Origin: Flavobacteriaceae bacterium
Lineage (GTDB): Bacteria; Bacteroidota; Bacteroidia; Flavobacteriales; Flavobacteriaceae
Length of the DNA stretch: 64,000 nucleotides
NCBI GenBank assembly: GCA_002746415.1
Contig: NVXD01000015.1
Coordinates: 62,001 to 126,000, forward strand
Reading direction: 5' to 3'
Every line of letters begins with the position of its first letter. Within the stretch, counting starts at the first letter, position 1. Shown here piece by piece: positions 34,003 through 45,200 of this stretch. Both the position numbers and the translations under genes were made by a program. A model generated the notes under the pieces. The model saw nothing but the letters and a program-made list of their open reading frames with translations. It had not been told where the DNA came from and did not search any database.

Positions 34003-36378
34003 TCATTTTAATTTTCGCCCCATAAGGTTTGTGCTAATAGTTGTAAACACTACGATACTAATAGAACTTAAGGGCATTAATATGGCCGCAATAACAGGTT
34101 GTAACTGCCCGGTTACCGCAAAATATAGCCCCACTATATTGTAGGCTAATGAGAGCGTAAAACTCATTTTGATAATTTTCATGGCTTTTTTGGATGCAAG
34201 AATATAATGATGTAACTGTCCAAATTTTGATGCGTCCATGATGCCATCACAAGCCGGAGAGAATACATTTACATTCTCTGAGATTGCAATACCCACATTG
34301 CTTTGCGCCAATGCTCCAGCATCATTGAGACCATCCCCCACCATCAATACTTTTTTATTTTGTTCTTGGAGTGCTTTTATATATTCTAGTTTGTTCTTGG
34401 GTTTTTGGTTGAAAAGTAAAAGTGTGCCCTTGGGTAATAGACCCTCCAATCTTGATTTTTCTCCTGCATTATCCCCTGAAAGAATAGCAACATTCATTTT
34501 TTCCGCCATGGATTTAAAAACTTGGGATACTCCTTTTCTGTATTCATTGTGGAAAACAAAACGTCCTTTGTATTCGTCATTGGCACTTACATGAACGACT
34601 GTTTTTACCATATTTTTTTCTGATGCATTGCCAACAAAAATTGCCGAACCTACTTTTATATGGTTAGCCGCTTTTCTACCTTCAATTCCTTTTCCAAGAT
34701 GTTCATGGTAATCATCTAAAATCATGATATCATGTTCCTTGAGCATGCTGTATAATGTCCTGCTAAGCGGGTGATTAGAAGCGCGTAAGGTGTTTTTTAA
34801 TAATGATTCCTCATCAAGGGTAAGGCCCAAGCCTTCGTAGCATACGGCACTTTTTTTAGCTGTTGTAATAGTTCCTGTTTTGTCAAAAATGGCAGTATCA
34901 ATTACAGCAAGCTGCTCTATCGTGCGCGTATCTTTTAAGTAGAATTTCTTTTTGCCAAAAATGCGAAGCATATTACCCAAAGTAAAAGGTGCAGCTAGGG
35001 CGATGGCACAAGGACATGCAATAATTAGAACTGCTGTAAAAACATTAAACATTTTACTGCTGTCGTAAAAACTCCAAAAGATTGTAGCGATCAATGCTAT
35101 GGACAATACTGCGATGGTAAAACGTTTGCCAATACGATCTGTTAGTGTTTGAAAGGAGCTTGATTTATCTTTTTGAAACACAGCATTACCCCACAATTGT
35201 GTCAAATAACTTTGGGAAATGGTTTTTAGAACTTCCATTTCAATAGCACCTGAAAGTTGTTTACCCCCAGCAAAAATCTTATCTCCAGATGCTAAGCGTA
35301 CTGCTTCTGATTCTCCAGAAACGAAACTGTAATCTATTTGGGCATTGCCATTGATTAAAATGCCATCAACAGGGATTAGCTCTTCATTTCTAATTAGTAA
35401 CCTATCACCCACTTTAATATCATAGACTTGTGCATTTTCTTCTTTTCCATTTTTTAAAATACGCGTAATGGCAATAGGGAAATAGGATTTATAATCGCGC
35501 TCAAAAGAAAGAAAGGAATAGGTTTTTTGTTGAAAGAATTTACCAAGAAGAAGGAAAAACACCAAGCCGGTAAGGCTATCAAAAAAGCCAGTACCCCAAT
35601 CAAACATAATTTCTAAAGTACTCCTAACAAATAGCACAAAAACACCCAAAGCAATAGGAACATCTATGTTTAAAATATTGGAACGCAATCCCTTATAGGC
35701 AGATATAAAATAGTCTTGTGCGGCATAAAAAACAACAGGTAAAGAAAACACAAACATTAACCACCTAAATAGCACTTTGTATTGGTCTATCCAGAATCCA
35801 CTGACTTCAAAATATTCAGGAAAAGAAAGAAACATGATATTGCCAAAGGCAAAACCCGCAACACCTAATTTATATATAAGACTGCGATCTGTAGGTTGTT
35901 TTGCTTTACCGTAATCATCTAAAGAAATATATGGCTCGTACCCAATTTTGGCCAATAAAACAACAAGCTCCTTTAATGATAAAAATTTGTTTTTATAAGT
36001 GATGCGAACCATTTTTTTTGGAAAATCAACAAACGAACTAATAACCGCATCATGTAATTTGTTCATATTTTCCAATACCCATATACAGGAACTACAATGT
36101 ATATGAGGGATGTATAGGTTAATGATTTGAATATTGCCATCATTGAATTCGACCAATTTTTCCACTATATCTTCTTCATCGAGAAAATTATATTTGTCCT
36201 TCACTACTGAGGGGGTAGCCCCTGCGGAGGATTGTAAATCGTAATAATAGGAAAGGTTGTTAGATGAAAATATATCATACACAGTTTTACAACCATTACA
36301 GCAGAAATCCTTATCATCAAAAAAAATGGTAGACATGTCACAGTCACCACCACAATGGTAACATTTTACTATATTCAT
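34003..36378 (-). CDS. ccoI: Copper-transporting P-type ATPase for cbb3 assembly
   Basis: This 791-residue ATPase moves copper across the inner membrane for oxidase assembly. The N-terminus has an extra cysteine domain (CYHCGGDC, FCCNGCKTVYDIF), then an HMA domain with HCSSCIWVLE, eight helices, the transport motif ACPCAIALA, the phosphorylation site DKTGTIT and GDGLNDAGAL. CcoI/FixI proteins share this extra N-terminal domain. It lies directly upstream of ccoS on the same strand, and an FNR-like palindrome lies before it, shared with the divergent regulator. Confidence 0.94.
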   Translation of the reverse strand: MNIVKCYHCGGDCDMSTIFFDDKDFCCNGCKTVYDIFSSNNLSYYYDLQSSAGATPSVVKDKYNFLDEEDIVEKLVEFNDGNIQIINLYIPHIHCSSCIWVLENMNKLHDAVISSFVDFPKKMVRITYKNKFLSLKELVVLLAKIGYEPYISLDDYGKAKQPTDRSLIYKLGVAGFAFGNIMFLSFPEYFEVSGFWIDQYKVLFRWLMFVFSLPVVFYAAQDYFISAYKGLRSNILNIDVPIALGVFVLFVRSTLEIMFDWGTGFFDSLTGLVFFLLLGKFFQQKTYSFLSFERDYKSYFPIAITRILKNGKEENAQVYDIKVGDRLLIRNEELIPVDGILINGNAQIDYSFVSGESEAVRLASGDKIFAGGKQLSGAIEMEVLKTISQSYLTQLWGNAVFQKDKSSSFQTLTDRIGKRFTIAVLSIALIATIFWSFYDSSKMFNVFTAVLIIACPCAIALAAPFTLGNMLRIFGKKKFYLKDTRTIEQLAVIDTAIFDKTGTITTAKKSAVCYEGLGLTLDEESLLKNTLRASNHPLSRTLYSMLKEHDIMILDDYHEHLGKGIEGRKAANHIKVGSAIFVGNASEKNMVKTVVHVSANDEYKGRFVFHNEYRKGVSQVFKSMAEKMNVAILSGDNAGEKSRLEGLLPKGTLLLFNQKPKNKLEYIKALQEQNKKVLMVGDGLNDAGALAQSNVGIAISENVNVFSPACDGIMDASKFGQLHHYILASKKAMKIIKMSFTLSLAYNIVGLYFAVTGQLQPVIAAILMPLSSISIVVFTTISTNLMGRKLK

Positions 36379-36404
36379 TAAATTATTGCTCTTATACCTG
36401 AAGG

Positions 36405-36452
36405 CAAAGGTTTAAATTTGCAGGAGGATAAAACATGACTATTATCATGTTT
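36405..36452. promoter_or_regulatory. Best FNR-like palindrome, between ccoI and fnr
   Basis: AAACATGA-CTATTA-TCATGTTT (36431-36452) is a perfect 8-base inverted repeat. On the minus strand AACCTTTG (36412-36405), one base off TAnnTTTG, stands 33 bases from its centre and would serve ccoI. On the plus strand it lies close to the regulator start codon, which would suit autorepression or a shared control region. Confidence 0.65.
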
Positions 36453-36478
36453 TATATATAGATGTGTATTTTTATAGT

Positions 36479-37165
36479 ATGAGTAGATGTGAACAGTGCA
36501 TTGTCCGCCAATTGAATGCCATGAGAGCCATGAATAAAGAGGAACTCAAGGAAATCACTCATGCCAAGGTTACAAGAAAGATAAAGAAAGGAGAAGTTAT
36601 TTTTGATGAAGGGGAAAAGCTTAATGGTGTTTTTTGTGTTAAAAACGGAGTTTCCAAATTATCAAAACTTAGTCCTAATGGGAAAGATCAAATTGTAAAA
36701 CTAGCGGCAAAAGGAGAGGTTTTGGGCCATCGGTCTGTTATTGCCGAAGAGCATACAAACCTAAGTGCAACTGCCGTTAATGATATGGAAGTATGTTATA
36801 TTCCCAAAGAAAACATTATTAATTCCATACGAAATAACCCAGGTTTTGCGGTTGAAATGTTAAAGCGATTGGCCCATGACTTAAAAGATGCTGATGACGT
36901 AATTGTGAATATGTCTCAAAAGAATGTAAAGCAAAGAATAGCCGAGACATTTTTATATATTAAAAGTAATTTTGGAGAAGATGAGGAAGGGTTTCTCCTT
37001 TTGACATTATCCCGTGAAAATATTGCCAATATTGTGGGGACTGCAACAGAATCAGCAATACGAATTATTTCAGAATTTAAAAAGGAAGGATGGATACGCA
37101 CTTCAGGTAAAAAAATTGGGATTATAGACGAAAAAAAGCTCAGTACTCTTTCAAGCGGTATATAA
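36479..37165 (+). CDS. Crp/Fnr-family regulator
   Basis: The start at 36479 (228 residues, MSRCEQC) is favoured over an in-frame ATG at 36464 because it lies clear of the palindrome, but either is possible. Residues about 20-140 are the cyclic-nucleotide-type beta barrel; residues about 155-220 are a winged helix with LSRENIANIVGTATESAIRI as recognition region. Cys4, Cys7, Cys53 and Cys106 could bind an oxygen-sensing iron-sulfur cluster as in FNR, although the spacing differs from Escherichia coli FNR (no third cysteine close to Cys7). Divergence from ccoI and the shared palindromes make it the likely regulator of this island. Confidence 0.88.
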   Translation: MSRCEQCIVRQLNAMRAMNKEELKEITHAKVTRKIKKGEVIFDEGEKLNGVFCVKNGVSKLSKLSPNGKDQIVKLAAKGEVLGHRSVIAEEHTNLSATAVNDMEVCYIPKENIINSIRNNPGFAVEMLKRLAHDLKDADDVIVNMSQKNVKQRIAETFLYIKSNFGEDEEGFLLLTLSRENIANIVGTATESAIRIISEFKKEGWIRTSGKKIGIIDEKKLSTLSSGI

Positions 37166-37180
37166 TTTAAAAAACGCATA

Positions 37181-37891
37181 ATGGATTTAAAAGATAAAGT
37201 AGTCTACATCACTGGTGGTTCTAAAGGAATTGGTTTGGGTGTTGCCAAAAAATTGCTAGAAGCTGGTATGAAAGTGGCCATAAGTGGTAGAACACAAAAT
37301 GCCTTGGATAGTGCGGCGACCTGTTTAGGTTCCCAGAATAATACCTTAATGATTACCTCTAATGTCTCAAAGATAGATGATGAAATAAATGCGATTGCAC
37401 AAATCATGGATAAATGGGGGCAACTGGATGTAGTTTTAGCAAATGCAGGGGTTGGCCATTTTGCACCTATAGATGAATTGTCTGTAGAAAAGTGGCATGA
37501 GATGATAGATACTAACTTAAATGGCGTTTTTCACACCTTAAAGGCTTCTATAGAGGCGTTAAAAAAATCTGAGGGGTATTATATTACCTTGGCAAGTTTG
37601 GCAGGCACCAACTTCTTTCCAACGGCATCAGGCTATAACGCCACCAAATTTGGAGTAGTAGGGTTTACACAGGCTGTTATGTTAGACCTAAGAAAATATG
37701 GCATTAAAGTTTCTACCATAATGCCAGGCTCTGTGGCTACTCACTTCAATGACCATGTTCCTTCAGAGAAAGATGCTTGGAAAATTCAGCCAGAAGACAT
37801 AGGTGATTTGGTTTTGGATTTACTTAAAATGCACCCAAGAACATTGCCGAGCAAGATAGAGGTAAGACCCAGTAGGCCAGATTTAAAATAG
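37181..37891 (+). CDS. Short-chain dehydrogenase/reductase
   Basis: The 236 residues carry the classical SDR set: TGGSKGIGLGVAKKL for NAD(P) binding, NAGVGHF, a catalytic Ser in ASLAG, and YNATK with the catalytic Tyr and Lys. The substrate is unknown. It follows the Crp/Fnr gene by 15 bases, so it may share its transcript. Its stop codon directly abuts the stop of the convergent AddB-like gene. Confidence 0.9.
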   Translation: MDLKDKVVYITGGSKGIGLGVAKKLLEAGMKVAISGRTQNALDSAATCLGSQNNTLMITSNVSKIDDEINAIAQIMDKWGQLDVVLANAGVGHFAPIDELSVEKWHEMIDTNLNGVFHTLKASIEALKKSEGYYITLASLAGTNFFPTASGYNATKFGVVGFTQAVMLDLRKYGIKVSTIMPGSVATHFNDHVPSEKDAWKIQPEDIGDLVLDLLKMHPRTLPSKIEVRPSRPDLK

Positions 37892-40603
37892 TTATACCTC
37901 TTTTTCAGCAAAGGGAATTTTTGGATTGCATATTTCCAAAATGAGTTCATGTAAATACAGCTTAAACTTATTCATGGTTTCTTGATTTATAAAACTATTT
38001 TCAGCTTTAAATTCAAGTAAGCCACCTTTTAAATTCTTAAAGGAATAAATTCCAGCTTCTAAAGTATGAAAGGCTTGTTTTTTATGAAACATTAGAGCAT
38101 AGCACAACAATTGAAAGGCTTTGCTCTTGCTATAGTTGCTATTGATTTCTTCCCAATCAGTTACTTTTACATCTCTGGCTGTTACTTTACCAGTTTTGTA
38201 ATCAATAATTCGCAAAACGCCATCTTTTTCATCAATTCGATCTAATTTTCCTTTTAGCTTTATTGGAAAATCCAGTTCGGGAATTGATATTTGAATGTCT
38301 AATTTTTCCTCTAGTCCCAGTATTTTAATTTGATGTTTTTCTAATTGACGGATTTCCATATTAATGAAATTTTCAATGTACTTAAGAACGACATTAAAAG
38401 CAATTAGGTTTTTGCCTTTTGTGATATCGCCATCTGGATAGCTTTTGGTAAAATGAGTGATTACAATTTGTGTGATAATTGGTTTAAGGGCATTCAGTTT
38501 TTCTTTTGTAAGATAAGTTCCAATGAAAGGAGTGTATAGTTCCTCTAAAGTATCGTGTACAATAGTGCCAAAAGTATTGGCAGCAACATTTTCCTCAACT
38601 TCTAACACATTGTTTATACCTAGAATGCTTTGTTTATAAAAATCGATGGGGTTTCGTATGTAATTGGTCAAGGATGAGGGAGAAAACCCTTTCTCAGCTA
38701 GTTTTTTTATTTCTTGTATTAACGCTTCATTTTTGGGAATTAGCTCCCGTTTTTTTATAGCAGCTTGTATTTTTGGCGATGCTATGATTTGTGTAATGTC
38801 CTTAATTTTGTTTTCATCCGTTAATAGTTGCGTAATGAGCCTGCTTTTCTCCCCACCTTCAAGGACATCGGGTTCTGTGTTATAAATGATATAAACATTC
38901 TTTGCCCTATGTAACAATCTGTAAAAGTGATAGGTGTAAACGGCATCCTTTTCTTTATAGGTTGGCATTTGATATTCCTTTTTAACATCAAAGGGAATAA
39001 AGGAATTATTTGATTTTCCAGACGGCAAAATCCCTTCATTGACAGAGGTGATGATTACATTTTCAAAATCCAAGTTTCTACTTTCCAACATACCCATTAT
39101 CTGTAAGCCTTTCATAGGCTCACCTTGAAAATCTAATGTTTCTGATGCTATAAGCTCCTTGTACAATCCATAGAGTGTTTTCAGATCACTTATGAATGTG
39201 TAGGTCTTCACAAGCTCATCTAATTGGTTAAACAATCTGTAAAAGCGATATAAAAACTCCAACCCCAAAGCATTGTTGTTTTTAATAAAGACCGGTTTTA
39301 AGCCTTCTATAAGATGCAAGCATTTTTCAATAAACTCTTTGGGTGTTGAAGGACTATCAAAGAAAACAAGAGATGTGGGTGCAGAAAGTCCTTTTGTAAT
39401 AATTTTAATATTTTCAAGGTTGATATAAACCCAATTCCTATTATTAATTTCTTCACTAATTTTTGAGGAACCGTTCACCTTACCATCTGTCAATATAAAT
39501 TGAATATATGGATGGCTAAGCATATTTAATACATTTTTGTAATACCAGCCTTTTTGGTTGGTGTTGATATATTGTTCAAAGAATTGGGAAAAAAGACTGG
39601 CCGCTGGGGTTTTGTACAGCGGGTAGCCCATTGTAATATTAACGCCTTCTATTTCTTGTGGAATGGAGTTCATTAATGGGTTTAGTAAATTTTCATCCCC
39701 AAGAACAATGGCCGTATTTTTTATATAACTTGAATCTTTCTTTTCTAAATCCTTTAGAAGTTTGCCCACATATTTTGCTTGAGACACACTTTTTGGGACA
39801 CCAATTATATTGATGTTTTTTTGGGATAAGTAGTTGTCGTTGATTCCTTTTAAAACGTTATTTTTAAAATAGGGCCAGGTTTTTTGATGTTGCCTAATGA
39901 AGTATCCAGCATCATGGATTGGGTCATCCACGAAATAATGATCGGCGTCCCAAAAAATATCTCCATTACCCTTTTGAAGAATTTTTTGAATAATAAACTC
40001 TTCAGCCTTGTTTAAAGCATTAAAACCAATAAAAATGTACGTTTGTTTATCAGTGTCCAAATAAGAGTTTAAGCGCTCACAAGCCTGCCTGTAAACGAGC
40101 CCTTGGTGTCCAACCCCTTTGTCCAGGAGCGTCTTGTTGAAATGCTCATATAATTGCTCCAGATTATTCCAAAATCGGATGTAATCTTTCATCATTTTGG
40201 TTGTGTCCCAATAATCAATTTCTTTAATGGCTGATAAATAAGGGAATAATTGTGATGGGTCTATTAGGTGTCTGTCTATTTCATTAAAATCTTGCAGAAT
40301 AGTTTGACCCCATTTTGAGAACCCGTAGAAATCCTCCTTTTCTCCTTTGTAGGTTTTTAAATAGCTATGGTATAGCTCAAAGAGTTGTTCTGTATTGGAA
40401 GCATAAGAAATCCCTGCTATTTTTTCTACAAAAGTCTCAATTGAATAAATCTCTGGAGAGAAAATCGTTTTATTGGTAACTTTTGCCAAGTTGCTTCTTA
40501 AGAAAGTTCCTGCACGTTTACTGGGTAAAACAAAAACTAGGTTATCAAAACTTTTGTGTTTTGACCATACATCATCTATTACTTCTTCTAAAAAACTTTG
40601 CAT
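37892..40603 (-). CDS. AddB-like helicase-nuclease subunit
   Basis: The 903 residues start FVLPSKRAGTFLRS, the degenerate Walker region of AddB/RexB-like proteins. The middle keeps an UvrD-like layout without a full ATPase site (ITSVNEGILP). The C-terminus (about 640-900) is a PD-(D/E)XK nuclease with SLTNYIRNPIDFYKQ and RIIDYKTGKV. Together with the AddA-like protein encoded 1.6 kb away it should process DNA double-strand ends for recombination. Neither a typical RecBCD nor a Firmicutes addAB operon order is seen, since an ompA gene sits between them. Confidence 0.85.
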   Translation of the reverse strand: MQSFLEEVIDDVWSKHKSFDNLVFVLPSKRAGTFLRSNLAKVTNKTIFSPEIYSIETFVEKIAGISYASNTEQLFELYHSYLKTYKGEKEDFYGFSKWGQTILQDFNEIDRHLIDPSQLFPYLSAIKEIDYWDTTKMMKDYIRFWNNLEQLYEHFNKTLLDKGVGHQGLVYRQACERLNSYLDTDKQTYIFIGFNALNKAEEFIIQKILQKGNGDIFWDADHYFVDDPIHDAGYFIRQHQKTWPYFKNNVLKGINDNYLSQKNINIIGVPKSVSQAKYVGKLLKDLEKKDSSYIKNTAIVLGDENLLNPLMNSIPQEIEGVNITMGYPLYKTPAASLFSQFFEQYINTNQKGWYYKNVLNMLSHPYIQFILTDGKVNGSSKISEEINNRNWVYINLENIKIITKGLSAPTSLVFFDSPSTPKEFIEKCLHLIEGLKPVFIKNNNALGLEFLYRFYRLFNQLDELVKTYTFISDLKTLYGLYKELIASETLDFQGEPMKGLQIMGMLESRNLDFENVIITSVNEGILPSGKSNNSFIPFDVKKEYQMPTYKEKDAVYTYHFYRLLHRAKNVYIIYNTEPDVLEGGEKSRLITQLLTDENKIKDITQIIASPKIQAAIKKRELIPKNEALIQEIKKLAEKGFSPSSLTNYIRNPIDFYKQSILGINNVLEVEENVAANTFGTIVHDTLEELYTPFIGTYLTKEKLNALKPIITQIVITHFTKSYPDGDITKGKNLIAFNVVLKYIENFINMEIRQLEKHQIKILGLEEKLDIQISIPELDFPIKLKGKLDRIDEKDGVLRIIDYKTGKVTARDVKVTDWEEINSNYSKSKAFQLLCYALMFHKKQAFHTLEAGIYSFKNLKGGLLEFKAENSFINQETMNKFKLYLHELILEICNPKIPFAEKEV

Positions 40604-40613
40604 GGGTAAAAAT

Positions 40614-40645
40614 AAAAAAAGCTCCGCAATTTGCGGAGCTTTTTA
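40614..40645. terminator. Terminator of ompA
   Basis: GCTCCGC-AATTT-GCGGAGC flanked by A-run and T-run works in both directions. It lies 27 bases after the ompA stop and also just upstream of the AddB-like start, so it isolates the two genes. Confidence 0.88.
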
Positions 40646-40671
40646 TTTTATAAAAGAAAATGGTTACTTGA

Positions 40672-42012
40672 TTACTTTACCAAGTTAATTTCCACTCTTC
40701 TGTTTTGAGCTCTACCAGCTCTATTTATGTTTGTAGCCATTGGCTTATCTTCACCGTATCCGATAGCAGTTAATCTATCAGCACCAATACCTTCTTGAAC
40801 TAAGAAGTCTCTTACTGAGTTTGCTCTTGAATCAGATAATTTTTGGTTTAATGAAGCACTACCAACACTATCAGTATGTCCTTCAACAGTAAACTTAGCA
40901 TTAGGATACTCATTCAATATTAAAATAATATCAACCATTACCGCTGTAGATTCAGCTTTAATTGAAGATTTACCAGTATCAAATAAGATAGTTCTAGCAT
41001 AAGCATTCAATTTTTTCTGAACTTCTTCAGTAACTTCTGGACAACCATTGTTAGCAACAGTACCAGCTATTTCTGGACAAGCATCATCTTTATCCAATAC
41101 GCTGTCACCATCAGCATCAGGCCAAGGACATCCTTTGTTCTCAGCAGGACCAGCTTCACTAGGACAAGCGTCATCTTTATCAGCAACACCATCACCATCA
41201 GCATCTGGGCAACCAGCTAAAGCAGCTAAACCAGCTTCACTAGGACAAGCATCATCTTTATCAGCAACACCGTCACCATCAGCATCAGGACAACCGTTCA
41301 TTTCTTTAGAACCAGCAGCATTTGGACAAGCATCTTTGCTGTCTTCTATACCATCACCATCAGCATCAGGACAACCATTGAAAGCTTCTAAGCCAGCAAC
41401 TTCTGGACATGCATCATCTTTGTCATATATACCATCACCATCTGTGTCAGTTCCACCAAATTTAATAGCAATACCAACTAAGTGTTGGAAATGTGGAGCT
41501 AAATAATCTTCAAAAGCATGCTTGTATTGCGTTTGTACAGTAAGGCCAATGTTGTCAGAAAACCAATAGTTTAGTCCCAAACCACCATTAATTGTACCAG
41601 CACCAACTTCATCAATCCAAGTATAACCACCACCAACTTCAATAAATGGCTGCAATTTTGCTTCTTTAATAAGGTTGTATTTAAGGGTACCATCAACAGA
41701 ATAGTACGACAAATCTTCTACCGATACATCACCCCATTTGCTAATTCTATTTAAAGAACCTCTAGCGCCAACAGAGAAACCATCACCTACATATTTAGAT
41801 ACAGAGATATAAGATATAGATGGTAAAATGTTCCAGTGATCAGATGCATTGAAAAGCTCATTTCCAAAAGAACTTACATCACCTGTTGGATATACGTCTA
41901 CTGCATTTACTCCAAAACTAACCTGAATAGGATTGTTTTCGTCTTGCGCTTGTACGTGGTTTAAACCAACAACAAGTAGAACAACAACCAATAATTTGCT
42001 AAGATGTTTCAT
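40672..42012 (-). CDS. OmpA-family outer-membrane protein with TSP3 repeats
   Basis: The 446 residues have a signal peptide ending NHVQAQ, an N-terminal beta-barrel (about 25-185), five calcium-binding thrombospondin type 3 repeats (about 187-320, [15 protein letters not shown] type) and a C-terminal OmpA peptidoglycan-binding domain (about 335-446, [30 protein letters not shown]). This layout is the common abundant OmpA/OprF-like protein of Flavobacteriaceae, linking outer membrane and cell wall. A near-consensus promoter lies upstream, in keeping with strong expression. Confidence 0.92.
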   Translation of the reverse strand: MKHLSKLLVVVLLVVGLNHVQAQDENNPIQVSFGVNAVDVYPTGDVSSFGNELFNASDHWNILPSISYISVSKYVGDGFSVGARGSLNRISKWGDVSVEDLSYYSVDGTLKYNLIKEAKLQPFIEVGGGYTWIDEVGAGTINGGLGLNYWFSDNIGLTVQTQYKHAFEDYLAPHFQHLVGIAIKFGGTDTDGDGIYDKDDACPEVAGLEAFNGCPDADGDGIEDSKDACPNAAGSKEMNGCPDADGDGVADKDDACPSEAGLAALAGCPDADGDGVADKDDACPSEAGPAENKGCPWPDADGDSVLDKDDACPEIAGTVANNGCPEVTEEVQKKLNAYARTILFDTGKSSIKAESTAVMVDIILILNEYPNAKFTVEGHTDSVGSASLNQKLSDSRANSVRDFLVQEGIGADRLTAIGYGEDKPMATNINRAGRAQNRRVEINLVK

Positions 42013-42047
42013 GTTTAAAAATTTAAGTTTTAAGTGTTTATTAGCTG

Positions 42048-42078
42048 CAAATGTAAGTTGTTAAATATTATTAACAAA
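42048..42078 (-). promoter_or_regulatory. Promoter of ompA
   Basis: Read on the minus strand, TTTG (42078-42075), a 19-base spacer and TACATTTG (42055-42048) match the Bacteroidota primary promoter TTTG-N19-TAnnTTTG exactly. The 36-base leader to the ATG is normal. Confidence 0.7.
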
Positions 42079-42250
42079 ATCAATTTCCTGTTTTTTTAAC
42101 GCATTTCACACTGCAAAAAATGCATTTAAACGATTTTTATTGCCTTTTTTTTACAAATAAAGGAATTGTATCAATTATTATTATATGTAATTTCTTATAA
42201 AACGAACTAGCTTATATTTTATATAAATGTGCCTAATGGAAGCTATCAGT

Positions 42251-45200
42251 TCAGAAAAACTCTGGAAGTATGACATCATTTATGTAAACAATAATTTTAT
42301 CTTCAATATCATATCCCATCATCCTCAAGGCATCTGCATAATTATGTAATTGTTGTTTATAAACGGGGTTCTTTTTTCCTGTTTTATAATCTATGATTGT
42401 TGCCTTGTTATTTATGATGACGACTCTATCTGGGCGTAATATCTCCCCTTGGTCTGTTATGATATCACATTCATTTTTTACGTCTATCCCACCGCTATAA
42501 TACTGGCATAGCAGTGGATGCCGAATAATCTGATGCACTTTATTTTTTAATGTAGCCTTATCGTTTTCTGTGACATCACCATTACGCATTAATACCATAA
42601 TGGCTTTTTCCACGTCTGCCGATGTTTTTATCAAAGACATTATATGGTGAATTATATTGCCTTTTGATATGGCTAGTTCTCTTTCGGTTTCCCATAAAAC
42701 ACCAGATGTAGTGAGAATACTAAAACTGGGTCGCTCTTTATTGGAATACTGATATAAAATACATTGCTCTTCACTTTCTGATTTTTGACTACCTCTAGCA
42801 TCTTCTAATAGTCCAAAAGAATAGTTACATAAATCTGTCTGCCAAATTTCCTTTTGCTTTAGATAATCTATAAATAGACCAGAATAATATGCCATTTTAT
42901 GCGCTCCTTTCGGAGTTAAATCATTTTTTGTAATAATAAAAAGCCCTTTTACAGCTCTTGTCAACACCACATACAGGACATTAAAGGCATCTAATTCCAA
43001 CTTGGACTGCTCTTCTAAATATAATTTTTTTGATATAGGATTATAATTTTCCATTTCTTGTTTTTTATTCAACAAGAGATCATGGAACCCATCTAAGGGC
43101 TCTTTTTGTAAAGGCACCCATAGCTTTTTATCTTTTTCCTTATAGATATGAGAATTTGCAAAAGGATATATTACAAAAGGGAATTCTAACCCTTTTGATT
43201 TATGAATGCTCATTATTTGTACAGCATTGCTGTTTTCAGGAGCGGGGACACTTAGTTTTTCACCCTTCTTTTCCCAATAGGATAAAAATGTATGAATGCC
43301 AGTCCCTTCTCTTTGCTCCACTTCAAGAACAATATCCAATAAATAGGTTATATGTGCATTAGAGCCATCAATTAGAGAAAATTGTTTTATTGCATATTCT
43401 AAGCCATCATAAACAGACATTTGTTTAAGGTGTTCTAGATTAAAATTATAGGACTGTTCTAGAAGGACGTCAATATTTTCTAAATACTGATGTATAAAAC
43501 GATGTTGATCATTATTTTCTAATGCCAAATAATAGAGTAGGCTATACGCATTGTCAATATTTTCTGGATTTAAACAATATTTTAGAAGGGTTATTAAGAA
43601 TCCTACCTGTCCACTGCTTATTAATAGAAGGGAATCCGTAGAGATGATAGGAACATTGTTTTGAATAAGGTAGTCGGCCAATAAAATACCCTTTCTATTT
43701 TCTCGAACTAGAATACAGATATCTTTATGCGCATACTTTTTTCCAATAATAGTATGAATAGTATGCAAGATTTCTTCGCAGTAAACAACATCCTCATTTT
43801 CCCCATTTTCGTTTTTAATAAAAGTCAATTGAACATACCCATTTTTTTTGGTAGTTGTTTCTTGCTTGTTCCCTTCATAAAATAAGGTGCTAAAAGCGGG
43901 ATTGTTCAAGAAAGAGGAGGTATGGGTAAAAAATTCATTGTTAAAAGTTATAATTTCGCTATGACTCCTATAATTAGTAGGAAGATTTTGGGTATGTGGG
44001 GTAACAACAAAAGGATTGTTATTTAAACTAATAAGGTTTAAAAATTGCTCTGCCTTACCACCACGCCACCGATAAATGGCTTGCTTTGCATCTCCTACCA
44101 AAAACAGCGACCCTTTTTCACCTTTTAAATTTTCTCCCTCTAAAGCATTACTAATTAAGGGTATTAAATTTTCCCATTGCATTTGGGAAGTGTCTTGGAA
44201 TTCATCAATAAAATAATGACGATACTTTTCCCCCAATCGTTCATAAATAAATGGTGCCGGTTGATTTTTTATTTCTTTGGATATAATGGTATTGAATGCC
44301 GAAATATGGATTTGATTTTTTTCTTCTTCAATCTCCTTTATTTCTTTATTAATGGCATTTAGAACTGTTAGAGGAACAATATTGTTATAAGCATTTTTTA
44401 ATAAAGCCCATTCTGCATTTTCCTTTTTAATTTGCAAGTAGGTCTGTAATAATTGGGGAAGTAATAGGTCAATTATACTTTTCTTTCCAGCATCCAAGGT
44501 TTTGTTATAGATGTTACCATCTATTAAATTTTCTTCCAGTTTGTTGTTATACAATTTATTGGGCTCAAATATCTGTTCAGTAATTTTAATGAAATGATTA
44601 GGCAGCGTTTTTCTTGTAAAATCCTCAATTTCCAAATTATTCTCGCCAATAAGTTGCAATGTTGCCTTTGCATGCGCCATACAGACTTGTTGAATTTTCT
44701 TTATTCTAAGTTTAATGGTTTTTCGCAACCGCATAAAATCAACAATGCTTTTATCCTTAAGTTTATCTAACTGACCTGCATGGGTTTCATCAAATAACAG
44801 TTTTCCTATTTTATTTAAATCAAAAGAAACATCCCAACTTTTATCATCATCAATCTTTTCTAAGGTAAAATCAATTAAAACCTGAGTAAGTTCTTTATCA
44901 GTACCAGCTTTACTGATTAATTTATCCACAGCTTCACCCAATAGCAAATCTGTATCCATGACCACTTCAAAGTTTTGAGGTAGTTTTAAATCTTTTGCAA
45001 AGGTTCTGATCAATCTATGGGTAAACTTATCTATGGTAGAGATATCAAAAAAGGCATAATTGTGAAGAATTTCTTTTAATACCTTTTTGGATTTTTTCTG
45101 TAAGTCAGCAGGCGTAATCTTTAAATCATGAAATAAATCATTGAATAAAGGTGGACTATTATCAAAATCAGTAATCTTACTAAATTCAAATAGGCTATCT

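Noticed and set aside
41048-41506. Plus-strand frame of 152 codons rich in Ser, Ala and Pro
   Set aside because: Antisense of the thrombospondin type 3 repeats in the ompA gene.
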